A model generated the notes under the pieces. It had not been told where the DNA came from and made no database searches. It saw only the letters and a list, made by a program, of their open reading frames with translations. From Gelatoporia subvermispora B (Eukaryota > Basidiomycota > Agaricomycetes > Polyporales > Gelatoporiaceae), in assembly GCA_000320605.2 (NCBI GenBank), contig KB445795.1, positions 495,867 to 559,866 of the forward strand: 64,000 nt of DNA, in the 5' to 3' direction. Shown one piece after another: positions 21,784-33,207 of the stretch. The translations under genes and the position numbers were made by a program. Position 1 is the stretch's first letter, and each line of letters opens with the position of its first letter.

Positions 21784-24775
21784 TTACGCTGAGAACATGG
21801 AGTACAGGGGCCATACCGAGCGCCACTTCAGTCCCCACTGGTCATTGATGGGTCCGTCAATGCCGAAGGCAAAGCCGCTGAACCACCAGAAACATGTTAC
21901 GATAAGGAAAGCACAGATGCCAAATGAGATGGCTTTGGTTCTGTCGGTGAGACGCTTTGAGGAGAAGACGAAGTGGTCGAGGAGGTGCGCCGCCATCAGA
22001 ACCGCGAAGTATAGTGTAGGCAACTGTTATTGAGCGGAGTGAGCACATAATAAAGCAGATAATCGTAGATGCGTACATAGTGATGAACATAGGTGACTCG
22101 GCCCATGATCATGAATGGTACTGGTAGACACCGTCAGACAATGTAGTAGCAGAACACAGATGAGAATTTACCATAATGCAAAAAGAAGCCGAAGAACGCA
22201 ATCTTGCCTACATACAAGAAGTGGTCCCATTCTCCTACAGTAATTGTTAGCTCTACACGAGGCATAGAAGACTTGAACTTACTAGGCTCCATATCCACGA
22301 ATTTCCGTTGCTGACGCATCAGGTAGACGATAAGGATCGGAATCGCCAGACACAGGCTGGTTGCGCCTGTCCACCAAATGACGGGCGTTCCGAGTAGATA
22401 GTATTTCGTCTGTAGATCGCCCCAGCCGCACATGCGTAGACCAAGACGTAAGAATGGCCAGTCAGAGGGCTTGGATGCAAGGATATCCTCCTTGTCAGGG
22501 TCGGGGATGAGTGCATTGTTAGAGGTCATCATGGCGACGTTGAGGTGCCAGAAATCTCGCAAGAATGGCGAGTGGTACACCTTGGGGTCTCCAGCGGGCA
22601 CTATAAACGGAGGTCATGAGTATGATCCATCATATCCATCATAAAATCACTTACATCGCTCATTCCAGTGACTCTCCACATTCCAATAGGTGTGAATGTC
22701 TGAGGGGTTGTTCTCCTTGTCGCAGCTCACTTCAATCTGTTTGAAACCCCACTGCGGCAGGATAGCGTTCGCAGCACGCAAGTAGCAGCCGAGGGTGTGG
22801 TGCCGGAAACGGATGCGTGTAGTCAGCGAGTGGATCTTGTCAACATGCTCCTTGCCGCCCCTGTGAATATCATCGACAACTTCGACGACCCAATAGTCGT
22901 GGTGATCTCCGATGGTTGCATTGCCGTAGCACGAGACCTCGTTGTTGAGCTTCGTGATCGGCGCAGGGATAGAGTGTGAGTGCAGGTTGCGGGTGGTAGG
23001 TACGTGACGGAGGCGAACGATGTCCCCGTCGGCGACGAACTTGATAGGTCCATTGGGGTCGTACTCAGGCTGGTCCCAGCGAGGGAGGATTGTCCATTCG
23101 TTGTTTTCGTCCTTGTAGTGGTAGCATGTCACTTGCTGCTGCTCCGAGCCGACAGGAAATGTCTGGACATGAGAGTGGAGGAGACCGCCACCCCATCCCA
23201 TGTTCTTGAGCGTGACCCTCGACCCAATCGCGACCTCTGGACTGGTGTTAGGAACAACACCGTGTATGTAAGATGCTGACACATACCCAGCGGGTTCTTT
23301 GCGAAATCGTTGCCGATGAGGTTGGCCTGAAACAAAGAGCTCATCTGCGCGTCACCCGGGCCTGAGTTGTGGAGGACCCAGAAGTGCATTTTGAAAGAAG
23401 CCATGTAGACGAGGATAGGGAAGACAATGAGGCATGCCACTCGTGCAGCCCAATGACGAATCTGATCGCGCTGCCGTATCCTGTCAGAGACCGGCAGCAG
23501 AATCGTAATGTTGACTTGGACATACCACTGGCATCTTTAAATCCCCAAACTTGTCCCAGAGATCCTCGATAGTGTATAGACCGACCAACGCAGTAACAAA
23601 CAGTCCAATCCATTTGATACTGGAAACCTAGGTGAGCATATGGCTCACTCACTGTTGGTCAATGCCATACCTTGTCACACAACCAATAGACCAACCGGTC
23701 GCCGCCAGCCAGAACCACCATTCCAAGGAGAAGGATCTAGGATAGTGGTGCTTTCAGCTAAACAGCTTCACAATCATTGCAGACAAAACGCACTGGTATT
23801 GCTGATTGTGGAATTTTGAGAGACAGAAGACGGTAGTGAACGTGAAGAACAGGAGCATTGAATCCAGTAGAATAAACCGAGAGATGCACAGCCAGCCAAC
23901 GTCTGGACGTCTCAGCGTCAGGACTAGTCCAACTTAGAACAACCAGCTCAGACGCACCAAAAAGAACCATCAATGCCACTAAATGGCATGCCCACTGGCT
24001 CATGCCCAGCTCCACCGCAGTGTACCATCCCAGAGGTACCATTGCAACACCGAACGTCGCCATGATGACACGCATCGCGACATACGGCACATGTTCAGGA
24101 TATGTCGCACCGCTCGCAAAGTCGAACAAGCCGTCATAGCCTGCCAGCAGGCCCGCGAGGCCGACGAGCATCTTGCCAAGCGGCGGGTGGACATCAAAGT
24201 AGAACTCGCGCTTGAGGTAGTGCGAGCCGAACTTGCCAAAGTGCGCCTCGTCCCAGATGACGACGTTCGACTTGCCGATCTTGTGGAAGCGCGTCCAGCA
24301 CGAGAGCAGCGTATACACAATGGGCGGAATGTATTCGAGGTTCTGCAGTACGAACTCGCGCTAGGTGCGCTGTGAGCAGAGGGGACGGGGGGCACGGAGA
24401 AGTGACACGTACGAGGGTCGTCGGAGGCGGTGGTGGCGGCCTCCTGATGCGTCCGCTGCCCAGCGGACTCTTGGTAGCCTTCATTTTGGAGTAGACATCC
24501 TTCCCTTCATCGTCGTAAGACCCGAAGCCCACCGCCGGGTCGTCCATTGGGTCTGCGTAGGTACCAGCCCCACCCGGACCTCGAGGGACCCTCCGGCGAG
24601 CCTTCTCCTCAGTCATGTAGCTGTAATGTAGTGGAAGCTCCTCCTCTCTCCTCGAAGGGGCTGTTCTAGACAGACTCTCCGCCGCAGGATAGTGTACCTC
24701 TTCAAAGTCTGAGGACGTGCGGGGAGAGACCTCTGGTGGTGTGCCGAGGTTGAGCGCGATCTCGGGAGGCCTCAT
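21784..24775 (-). CDS. PMT2: Dolichyl-phosphate-mannose-protein mannosyltransferase, PMT2 class
   Basis: Transfers mannose from dolichyl-phosphate-mannose to Ser/Thr of secretory proteins in the ER membrane. The N-terminal ~120 residues are cytosolic, Pro/Arg-rich, ending in a polyproline run. The luminal loop 1 signature is WDEAHFGKFGSHYLKREF followed by DVHPPLGKMLVGLAG; the Asp-Glu pair and this wording are the PMT2 subfamily type rather than PMT1 or PMT4. Transmembrane segments follow, then the MIR-repeat luminal domain (LLHSHVQTFPVGSEQQQVTCY, LRHVPTTRNLHSH, IRFRHHTLGCYLRA), then C-terminal membrane segments. About ten exons, GT-AG introns. It ends ...YSMFSA. PMT2 proteins normally act as heterodimers with PMT1; no partner is in this window. 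Confidence 0.93.
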
Positions 24776-25171
24776 CGACTAGCTGGCCAGAGTCGGTGGC
24801 TGACCGTTTTGAGCCTTGCAAGGCGAGACAAGAAGTATTGCGCTGTGCAATCCGCAGCAACTGGCAAGGCTATGGCAAGCCGCTCAAATCAACAAAAACA
24901 GCTGGACGACGCCCTGCGCTCAGATTTTGTTGCCACATCATGCATCATGGTTCGCACCCTATACGTATACGGTAAAGCCAGGTACTGATTGACGTGGGCA
25001 TATCGGAGTATTCCTGGGAGATCGTATATAAAACGAGATCTAGAGGTGATACTTTTCATCGAATCATGGAAAAATACAGTAGATACAGAGAGATAAGCCG
25101 GAACCGATAATGGAACGAGAATACACCATAGACCAAGCACATCGAGAGCGAGAACAGCTGGGCAAGGCATT
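24776..25171. other. Intergenic, PMT2 promoter and fibrillarin 3' region
   Basis: About 400 bases. Frames here are short and have no recognisable domain. Contains a palindromic-looking CTATACGTATACGG-type word near 24959-24972. Confidence 0.35.
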
Positions 25172-26413
25172 TTACTTGTGTCTTTGGTATTCAGCTGACA
25201 GCAACCGTCAGCATGACGGAGATTGTGGGAAACCACAAATCAACTTACCAGCAACCATTGCGTGGTCCCGCTCGTACGGCTCGAGGGTAACCTGCTCCAG
25301 GGGCTTGAACTTGCTCGCCTTGAGAGTGTCAACCTCGCGCGCGAAGACGACCTCTGGCGCGGCGGTCGAGTCGATACAACTCGCCTTGATCGAAATTACG
25401 ACATGGCCTCCATTCTTCAGGAAGTATTCGGCATTGAGCGCAACGATACGCGCTTGGTCGGGTTGCGCGACATCCGCGAAAATGACATCCACTGTCGATA
25501 CGAGCATGCGGTACTTCTGCGGTGTACGGGCATCCTCAACGATGGCTAAAAAGTAGTGTAAAACGTCGCGATCCACCAAGGACACGAAGTGCACGTACGG
25601 ATAACATTTGTGCGCTTCTTCGCCATGTTGATAAGATCACGACCGGAACGCAGAGAGAACTCTACTGCGTAAACAACACCCTCCTGCAATGATGGTCTTA
25701 TGAGAACGAGTGAGATACAACTAGAGGCTGAAAACTTACAGGGCCAACGATATCTGCGACGTGACTGACTGACGTGCCACTGGCAGCACCAAGGTAGAGG
25801 ACCTTCTTTCCTGGCTCAATGAAGATTTGATCGAAGCCGTTCAGCACACCGGCCGCAAGTTTGGAGCGGAAGGGGTTCCAGACACGGTATTCGATCTTCG
25901 TACCGTCAACACCGCCGTCGATAGATATCCGCTTCTCGCCGTAGACCGCCTCGCCGGGGACCAGGTTCTTCGTCACGAGCATGCTGTCCTTGCCCTTCGC
26001 AATGAACACACCGGGATGCCTGTGCGGCTCGACGACAACGTTCGCACCACCCCTTCCGCCGCCACGACCGCCGCCGCGACCACCACGGGTACCACCACGG
26101 GGACCACCACGTCCACGGCCGCGGTCACCGCCCCGCTTGGCAACACCTCCACGACCACCAAATCCTCCACCTTCATAGGCGCATCAGTTTGGGATTTTCT
26201 CAAAAAAATTAAGCAGCCCAGCATTCAACTCACCTCGGCCTCCACCACGGCCTCCCCCACCCCGCGCTCCGCCGAATCCCCCGCCGAATCCCCCGCGACC
26301 TCCACCACCTCGTCCGCCGAATCCTCCGCGACCACCTGAAGCTCCTGAACACAGCATGTTCAGTCATGAAGTCCTGACTTAATATTGTACGATTCAAACG
26401 CACCAAATGCCAT
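25172..26413 (-). CDS. NOP1: Fibrillarin, box C/D snoRNP 2'-O-methyltransferase
   Basis: Methylates rRNA 2'-hydroxyls in the nucleolus, guided by box C/D snoRNAs, using SAM. The start exon encodes only MAF plus part of a Gly codon (ATG at 26413), spliced to a Gly/Arg-rich (GAR) domain of alternating RGG and FGG, itself cut by an intron near 26174-26232. The catalytic fold follows: [20 protein letters not shown], the SAM-binding [73 protein letters not shown] and [16 protein letters not shown]. The last short exon encodes AEYQRHK and stop. It is complete and of normal length (about 310 residues). Confidence 0.95.
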
Positions 26414-27586
26414 TTGCGTGATATGTGATGAGGATCTGTGTCTCGTAAGTCCTCAAAGGTTTTCGAGGTCGCAGAAAATTTGGGACGAAGCTGGAGTGTA
26501 TTCCCAAAATGGCAGTCACATATTGATATGTAAACACAGACAAACATTGCAAGCCAATCAGCGCCGTCAGGCCGAGGCGTCTAAACTTAGGCGAATGTGG
26601 TCGGATGCCGCGGAGACAGCATCGACCGAGACACCATCTGTATCCTCGAAATTTTGTATGTGCAAACAAGGAGCCATAGTGGCTTTATACTCTCTGCTTA
26701 ATAAACAATGTTTGCGCCGCAGCATCTTTTCAGTTGAGAGCATCCACTGATCGCCCGACGTCCTCGTCAGCACCAAGCATCACTGGAATCGAACTGCAGT
26801 CTGCCATCTCTCTTGGGAGAATCAACGTATGCAACTTCGACCAAGTCTGGACATAACACCCAACCTAATGCCTGATCGTCCATGCCCGGTAAACTCATGG
26901 GAGCTCTTTCGTTTGCAAGGACATGATCTGCTTGAATACGCACGGCTCATCGTCGCACTAGCCACGTCTGTTCTGGGGAACTTCGACTGCACGTTCTGTA
27001 CTTACAGACTTCTCGAAACGAACCTTCATGCTCGCACGACATATTGACCTGGATAGTGTTCTTCATCACATCCGCAATCGGAGCGCCCACAGAGAGTACA
27101 CGGACGACATCAGGCAGTCATTATAGATGTCTGAGCCGTTTGTTTCACGGGGAAGATCGCTCCTCGGAAGTGTAAAAGATCTGATCTCGTGGAAACTATG
27201 TGAAGGCATCGACCAGGCCCACTCATGATCCCACAGTCGATCTGATGGATGTTCATCCTCTTGCGTCCTCGTGCAGTGATCGTTCTCAAGTAACGACAAC
27301 GTGCGGGCTAGTCATCCTCTCAATCGCGTGTAGTACACTCAATATCCCTTCGTCAACCGTTCTCAACAGACATCATGTCTATGTGTTGTCGGCTCGTGAG
27401 GCATCCATCGACTTCCGTGGTACCTCTCGAAGTCCCACCCCACGTCAAGATTAATAATCGGATGAATATTCGTAGAACAATTTCGGGTCGCATGTATCCC
27501 CGAGGCACCCACGAGCCCTCATCTAATGTAACCGACCCCATGCGCCTCTATCTTGGCAAACATTCACCCGCTCTTTACTGTCCTCG
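26414..27586. other. Intergenic region with no recognised gene
   Basis: About 1.2 kb upstream of both NOP1 (leftward) and the aspartic protease (rightward). Frames of 60-120 codons occur on both strands with no recognisable domain and overlap in antisense. No transposon ends or long repeats were noticed. Confidence 0.35.
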
Positions 27587-27750
27587 TGAGGGCCGTCCTC
27601 AAGTTTCATCTCGACATCCTGGGATATTTGTGAAGAATCCTTGGGTCATACGCCGTATGCAAGCCGCCCCATGATTAATATTGCGTGGTGCTGCATGCTT
27701 GGGTTCGCGATAATCAGCGCCACGGAGACGTTGGCAGCATATAAATATGA
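27587..27750 (+). promoter_or_regulatory. Aspartic protease promoter with block shared with the 56 kb paralogue
   Basis: The stretch 27587-27625 (containing TGAGGGCCG and CGACATCCTGGGAT) matches, with few differences, the reverse complement of 56064-56102 upstream of the second aspartic protease. Both blocks lie about 175 bases from the start codon. A TATA box (TATAAATA, 27740-27747) sits 55-60 bases upstream of the ATG. Confidence 0.6.
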
Positions 27751-27800
27751 TCTCTTCATGGCCTTTGGACCAGGCTCCGGCGTAGGATCTCTCCAGGAAG

Positions 27801-29565
27801 ATGCTTTCCGCTCTCCTTCTGACAGTGCTTTTCTCAGCCGCTTTATCCGTGGCAAAGCCTGTCGTCATCCGCGACTCGCCGTTCAATCTACCCGTAGTGA
27901 GAAAGCTTAATCTCACTGGAGTATCTACCATTGCGGAAATCGACCGAGCCAGAATGCTTTCGCTTGTGGAGCGCCCCTCCCACGCTGTTCATACTCATCC
28001 CGCGAGATCCGTGTTCAATGTCGCCGCTACCAATGAAGCAATCCAATACGTTGCCACGGTGAGCCAAGTATAAAACCCGGCCTTCATCCGCTGAGATCCT
28101 AGTAGGTTGGAGTTGGCACGCCGCCTACCGATTGTGAGCCTCTTGCTTGCTACGTGGTATGGATAGCTGAAATTCTTTCAGACACTCTCATTGTGGATAC
28201 CGGCTCATCCAACACCTGGGTTGGCGCGGGTAAGCCCTATGTCAAGACGAACTCTTCGCATGACACAGGCCAGCAAGTGGTACGTGCTACCTGCAAGGAT
28301 TTTCTTTGTACAAAGATGCTAACGCATACTAGTCTGTAACGTACGGATCGGGGTCTTTCTCAGGTGCCACCTATCCCTTAGCAGTGAAACATGCATTCTC
28401 ATCTCGTGCAGGGGAAGAATTCACCGACACCTTGACTTTGGGCTCATTCAATGTTACGACCCAGGGCCTCGGGGTTGCATCGAGGTCCGAGGGATTTGAA
28501 GGCGTCGATGGGATCTTGGGGTGGGAGTCTCTTGGTATCGATAACCGAGATGATGCTGACATCGGTCCGACTCGCACAGAATCGGGCCAGTTGATCTTAC
28601 ACTTGGTATGACATAACAGATGCATGAGCAACCTCGATGCTAATAATTGAAAAAGGGACCTTATTCCCGAATACTGGAGCGACCATACCCACCGTTACCG
28701 ACACCGGCTTCACTCAGGGTTCCTTGACCGCTCATGAGGTATCGGTGTCGTTCCAGCCGACTACACAGGATGTCAGCGTGAATGGTGTCCTCACATTCGG
28801 AGGCGTAGACTCGAGCAGGTTCGACGGCACGCTTACCTTCGTGTGAGTCGATGAGATGATTAAGATTCTAGTCTGATACTAATGTGCAATGCAGACCTAT
28901 CACAACAACCTCCCCTTCAGACGAATTTGTTGGCATCGACCAATCGATCACTTACGGCTCTTCTGGTACATCGATCTTGGCCAACACGGCAGGTATCGTC
29001 GACACTGGAACCACACTTTTGCTTCTGCCTACCGGTCGGTGTTTCTATGTGCTCGCACGTCAAACATAGCTGACCCGCAATGAAGACGCAATCAAGAGAT
29101 ACATAACCGCCAGTGGTGCTAGCAATGTGATAGACCCTGCAACGGGCCTGTTCACAATTCCGGCGACGAACTTTGCCAGACTACAGAGCCTGTTCTTCCA
29201 CATTGGAGATGTCAGTCTGGACTCCACCTTTGCTGGGTCAACACGAGTCAATTTACATATGCGTATATTTCAGACCACATTCGAATTTACCGCCAACGCA
29301 CAGATTTGGCCTCGATCAGTAAGTACGATGAAGGCATTATCTCTGTACCTAACTGAAGTATGGGATACAGCTCAACACCGCGATCGGTGGCAACGCGAAT
29401 TCCATCTATCTCATCGTCTCCGAAATTGGCAACCCCACCAGTGGGACTGGTTTGGATTTCATCAATGGTATGGTCTGGTTGGAGAGATTCTATTTTGTGT
29501 ACGACGTTGGCGCGGATGAAGTTGGCTTTGCTACTACACCATTTACCGATGCTACGACGAATTGA
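27801..29565 (+). CDS. Secreted pepsin-like aspartic protease (A1, polyporopepsin type)
   Basis: Begins with a signal peptide (MLSALLLTVLFSAALSVAKP), then a propeptide to about residue 90. The two catalytic aspartates are in IVDTGSSNTW and IVDTGTTLLLLP, the normal pair for the A1 family. Also seen: YGSGSFSGEEFTD (flap-side region), GLGVASRSEGFEGVDGILG, NGVLTFGG and GLDFINGMVWLERFYFVYD near the C-terminus. The Trp after GSSNT and the missing disulfide cysteines are typical of basidiomycete polyporopepsins. About ten short exons with GT-AG introns; the frame ends GFATTPFTDATTN. It is likely extracellular and acid-active. A paralogue with similar exon plan lies at 54124-55889. Confidence 0.92.
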
Positions 29566-29934
29566 TAGTCATTTGTACTCTCAATATGATCAAACACCAA
29601 TAGGGGCGACTGCACGAACTACTTGACCGATACAGCAGATCTTGTTCCTCTGATATTGCGATCTTTGTTTTGACCCAACATGTTCAGACAAACAGCTTGT
29701 TAGACGTTATTCCTGTTGTGTTCGTACCAGGACCGGGTAGAATCGTGAACAAAAACACCTCAGCCCCCGAAGAGCACGCCCGTGTTCTATGACGTTGCAC
29801 AGCGCAATGGCCACACACTCATATACCAAGCGAGGTGCACAATTCTCTACTTCACCCGTTGTATGCATCGAGGCAGGAGCAACTGCGACGCGTATACGCC
29901 TCGGCCTCGTTTGGGATCGCATTCACGAGTGCAT

Positions 29935-30014
29935 GAGAGCAACAAGACTTTGTCGAAGACTAGCCTGCGTGACAGAGAGCAACAAGACTTTGTCGAAGAC
30001 TAGCCTGCGTGACA
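29935..30014. repeat. Perfect 2 x 40-bp tandem duplication
   Basis: Positions 29935-29974 and 29975-30014 are identical 40-base units, each starting GAGAGCAACAAGACTTTGTC. The following bases GACA begin another similar word but the match stops. It lies 33 bases beyond the truncated end of the F-box pseudogene and does not encode anything recognised. Confidence 0.9.
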
Positions 30015-30046
30015 GACACAACGATAGTAGCAACGGTACAGTCGTA

Positions 30047-31081
30047 TCAGAATTCTGTACACATAGGGCATGCACAATTGAGAATCGCACCAGCGCTGTC
30101 GACTGGTCCGCAAAAGATTTCAACTGTTGAAAGGGTCGGAATGGCCAAATGGTTGAAAATCGTGGCGCAACTCGTACACGAGAGCTCGTAGCCGTAGAGT
30201 CTAAGGGTCCGAAGATAGGGTAACGTAATCGTGTCTCCCAGTGGCAAGGTAGCGTCTAAAGGCACAAAGTCGACCAAGTCGAGGACCTGCAGGTGTGGCA
30301 TGGCTTTGAGGGCGGTGAACATGGCGGATAGGGTATCATCCGTGGTCTGCGTGTGCGAGACAATGGATAACTCTGTGGTGCTCGGACAGAACAACGGGCT
30401 AGACCAATGTAACCCGGATATGTTCAAGAGAGTCAAATGTTGCAGCCGGGGATGTGTCACTTCGAAGATCGAGGACGGGGGGTGATAGCCGTTCGAAAGG
30501 CCGTAGCTATCCGGCCTATCAAGATGTAGAACCAAAGTCCGAAGATTCCTCATGGGCCTGCTGAGCTCCTCGGCGAGCTTTCCGAGAGATCCCCGGTCAG
30601 TTGACAGTTGTAGCACTTCGATGCGGTCTGGATCTTCTAGCGCGAGTTTCAAAACCTGCATTTTCCCAGAGTGGTGCGTATCAGTCACTTCTGCCGCTAT
30701 AGATAGAGGTGCCTTCAACGCGCGGGTAAGCATCGTTCCCGCCCAGTTGACGTTGGATATATAGATGCGGGCCCATGATCGAGGGCAGTTGAGAGCAACC
30801 ATACGTCAGTGGCGGCAGACCCTGGTCATTATGGTCCACTCGTAGCGTCTTTTTGCTTCCCCATAGCTCGAGCCACACCCGCGTCGATACAAGGCGACGA
30901 GATTGCTGTCGGTGGTGTCTTCAACGCGATAGCGGAAGATTTTTTGAAGGAGCTCTGTCGGAAGCTGTGAAATAGGTGATGGTGCATTCAGGCATGTCTT
31001 CAGGGCGAGTATGGCATTTTGGTGGCGCGCAATTTCCTCTTCAATTTTTCTCCGACTGTCTTTGGGACTTTGCCTGGTCAC
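30047..31081 (-). pseudogene. F-box protein pseudogene, internal stop and lost C-terminus
   Basis: The frame reads through a helical N-terminus (RRKIEEEIARHQNAILALKT), the F-box start SQLPTELLQKIFRYR, and VCRH, then meets TGA (30806-30808) where paralogues have Trp. It continues in the same frame as RMVALNCPRSWARIYISNV and leucine-rich sequence. The intact paralogue at 11603-13354 reads CHHWRAVALSYPRLW at this place, so a TGG to TGA change is the simplest explanation. The frame then stops at 30047, leaving about 344 codons against 583 in the paralogue, so the C-terminal leucine-rich part is also missing. The rest is well preserved, suggesting recent loss. An intron bridging the stop is possible but no good sites frame it. 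Confidence 0.7.
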
Positions 31082-33207
31082 AAAAAGACTCTGATGACTA
31101 CAACAACGAGAAGTTGAGTTGAGCTATCCGGATATTAATCACCTGCCATACCAAAACATCTGGGCTTCAAATTGACGTTTGGCTCAAGGCTTCAATGCTG
31201 CAGTGTACCGACAGAACTTGCGCTTAGGGTCGCTGGCCACGGAATGCTGAAGCAATTCGCATTGACGCTGAGAAAGACAAGCACACTTAAGTTTTCGAGA
31301 GTAAGACGTACCGGGACAAGTGTGAATTGATGATTGACCAGAGCTTGAAGACTGACTGCAAACTAGAAGTGATCAATCATTGGTCCGGCCACAGCTCGTA
31401 CCCAGCCTGTGGCTATCGACACGCGTAGTAAATTCTCGCACTCACCTGGGATCCCGCGACGATCAGGAATTGAGAAGATGGCAGAGAACTGGCTCGGTGG
31501 AGTGATACGCTACAGGGAAACAGGAGATGTGGATGGAGGCGACTGACCACCTATGTCCACATCTTTAAGACATACGCGACTCGGCCACAACTCCCTTCAG
31601 CACAATAAGCTAGCATTGGCACGGATTCTCATGCTTATGTAGATACTTCTCCGTCACATGAAGGCCACCTCGAGCCTAACGCACTTTGTTCAGTAACTTT
31701 TTCAATATGGCGTCTCATCTTGAGCTCACATCACGATGAACGACTGGTATTCGTTGGGCGTTCAGCAGCAACTCCGGCAGGACTGAAGCGCCGGCGCCTT
31801 GCTGCGCGTCCTCTTGGAGAGTGGTGCGCAGCAGTGGCAAGATAGTGGCTGACCAGTGTGGCTGACTCCGTACCGGCTGAGCGACCCAAGCTATCTTCAA
31901 GCCGGATGACTAAGGGGGCCGTTCGTGAAACACGCGAGCGACAAGCGTGGACCAACAAACTGATGAATTTACGACTAAGACCAATGCCGTTTCGACCAGT
32001 GTTAATGAAATATGGGCCCCGCGGAGACTATTTTCTGCTGTCGTTGAATGTTCCGGTGGGCTGAAATCTGTTCAAGATATGGAAGTCCTAATTACAGATA
32101 TATAGTTATTAGTCACTGGTCGCCAAACTGACGGTGCTGACGGCGGCTCTGGACTCAACACTGTACATTGTCCAGAGAGGTTCAAACTATATCACAGGCG
32201 CCAAACAACGAGCAAAAGCACCGCCACCACAATCGGAGCGGCACCCCGAGCGCTTTGAATTCCCGGAGGATTTCTTCGAGAGAGCAAGGGCCGCGGCCGC
32301 CGGAGACACTGAACACACCGAGCTGGATCGGAGGGAACGGTCAGTTTGGTTCGGGAACAGCGTCAGCTGCCAGTCGGTGAACGACCAATGTGAAATTAAC
32401 AGGGGAAAAGCAAGACTTTGCCAATGAGAGATATGGAACAAGCCCAGGGCTGGGGACGCCGCAGACGTCCGATCACGGCTTTTCAGGCTTCTGAGGATAG
32501 CAACAGCGGGAGCAAGCGCGAAGTAATGCAGTACATCTTGCGAGCATGGAACATGAAACAGTCGTGATCGAGTTCAAACAAAGTACCACAAGTGTCGGGA
32601 GGAGGGTGCCTGGCTGACATCGGGCTCGAGGAGAGTCGAGATGGATGATTTGGGATGATGGGATAGGCTATCCCCGACAAACGCTGGAGAAGCAGCAGTC
32701 GGATCGCTGCGTGCTGTGTTAACAGGGCCCAGCGCCTGTTAGGTGTAGTTGCCGTTTTTGGCTCGGGAATGCTGAGGAAAGCCACTGAGGGCGCTCCAAA
32801 TCATTTCTCCGGACGACAAACCCTCTGCTCAGTCATGCCACCGCGCGGCTCTCCGCTTTCTCTTATAGACCCTGCTTGGGTTTGCCCTCGGATCTGTACT
32901 TTATTTCCTTCTTTCCCGTCTTCATACCTTCTGTTGTGTTTCTAATTTTTCCACGGGACAAGACGTCAGACCTGCTGTGGGAGTGTCTCTGAAGTTCTGG
33001 GCAATCAATCTCGCACATCTGCATCAGGCGCGAGATTTTGGCATCGGGTTTCCTCTCCACAAAGAAAGTCTGTATCAGCAGGTCGCTAGTCTGACTCAGG
33101 GCGGCCGCTCTCCTCCGCACGACTGCTATTTTAAGCACTGAAGGTCTGTACGTACATTTCCGCTCCCCCGCCTGCTCTCAAACGTGTATACCGCAGTGCC
33201 CACTGCT
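31082..33207. other. 2.1 kb without a recognised gene
   Basis: Lies between the F-box pseudogene and the transporter. Short frames (for example 32134-32427) have no recognisable domain. The last ~350 bases are CT-rich with several splice-like words and are probably the transporter's promoter and leader. No transposon or tRNA was seen. Confidence 0.4.

Noticed and set aside
26029..26340. Simple repeats of CCACCACGG/CCTCC type
   Set aside because: They are the Gly/Arg-rich (RGG) codons of fibrillarin, not a satellite or CRISPR.
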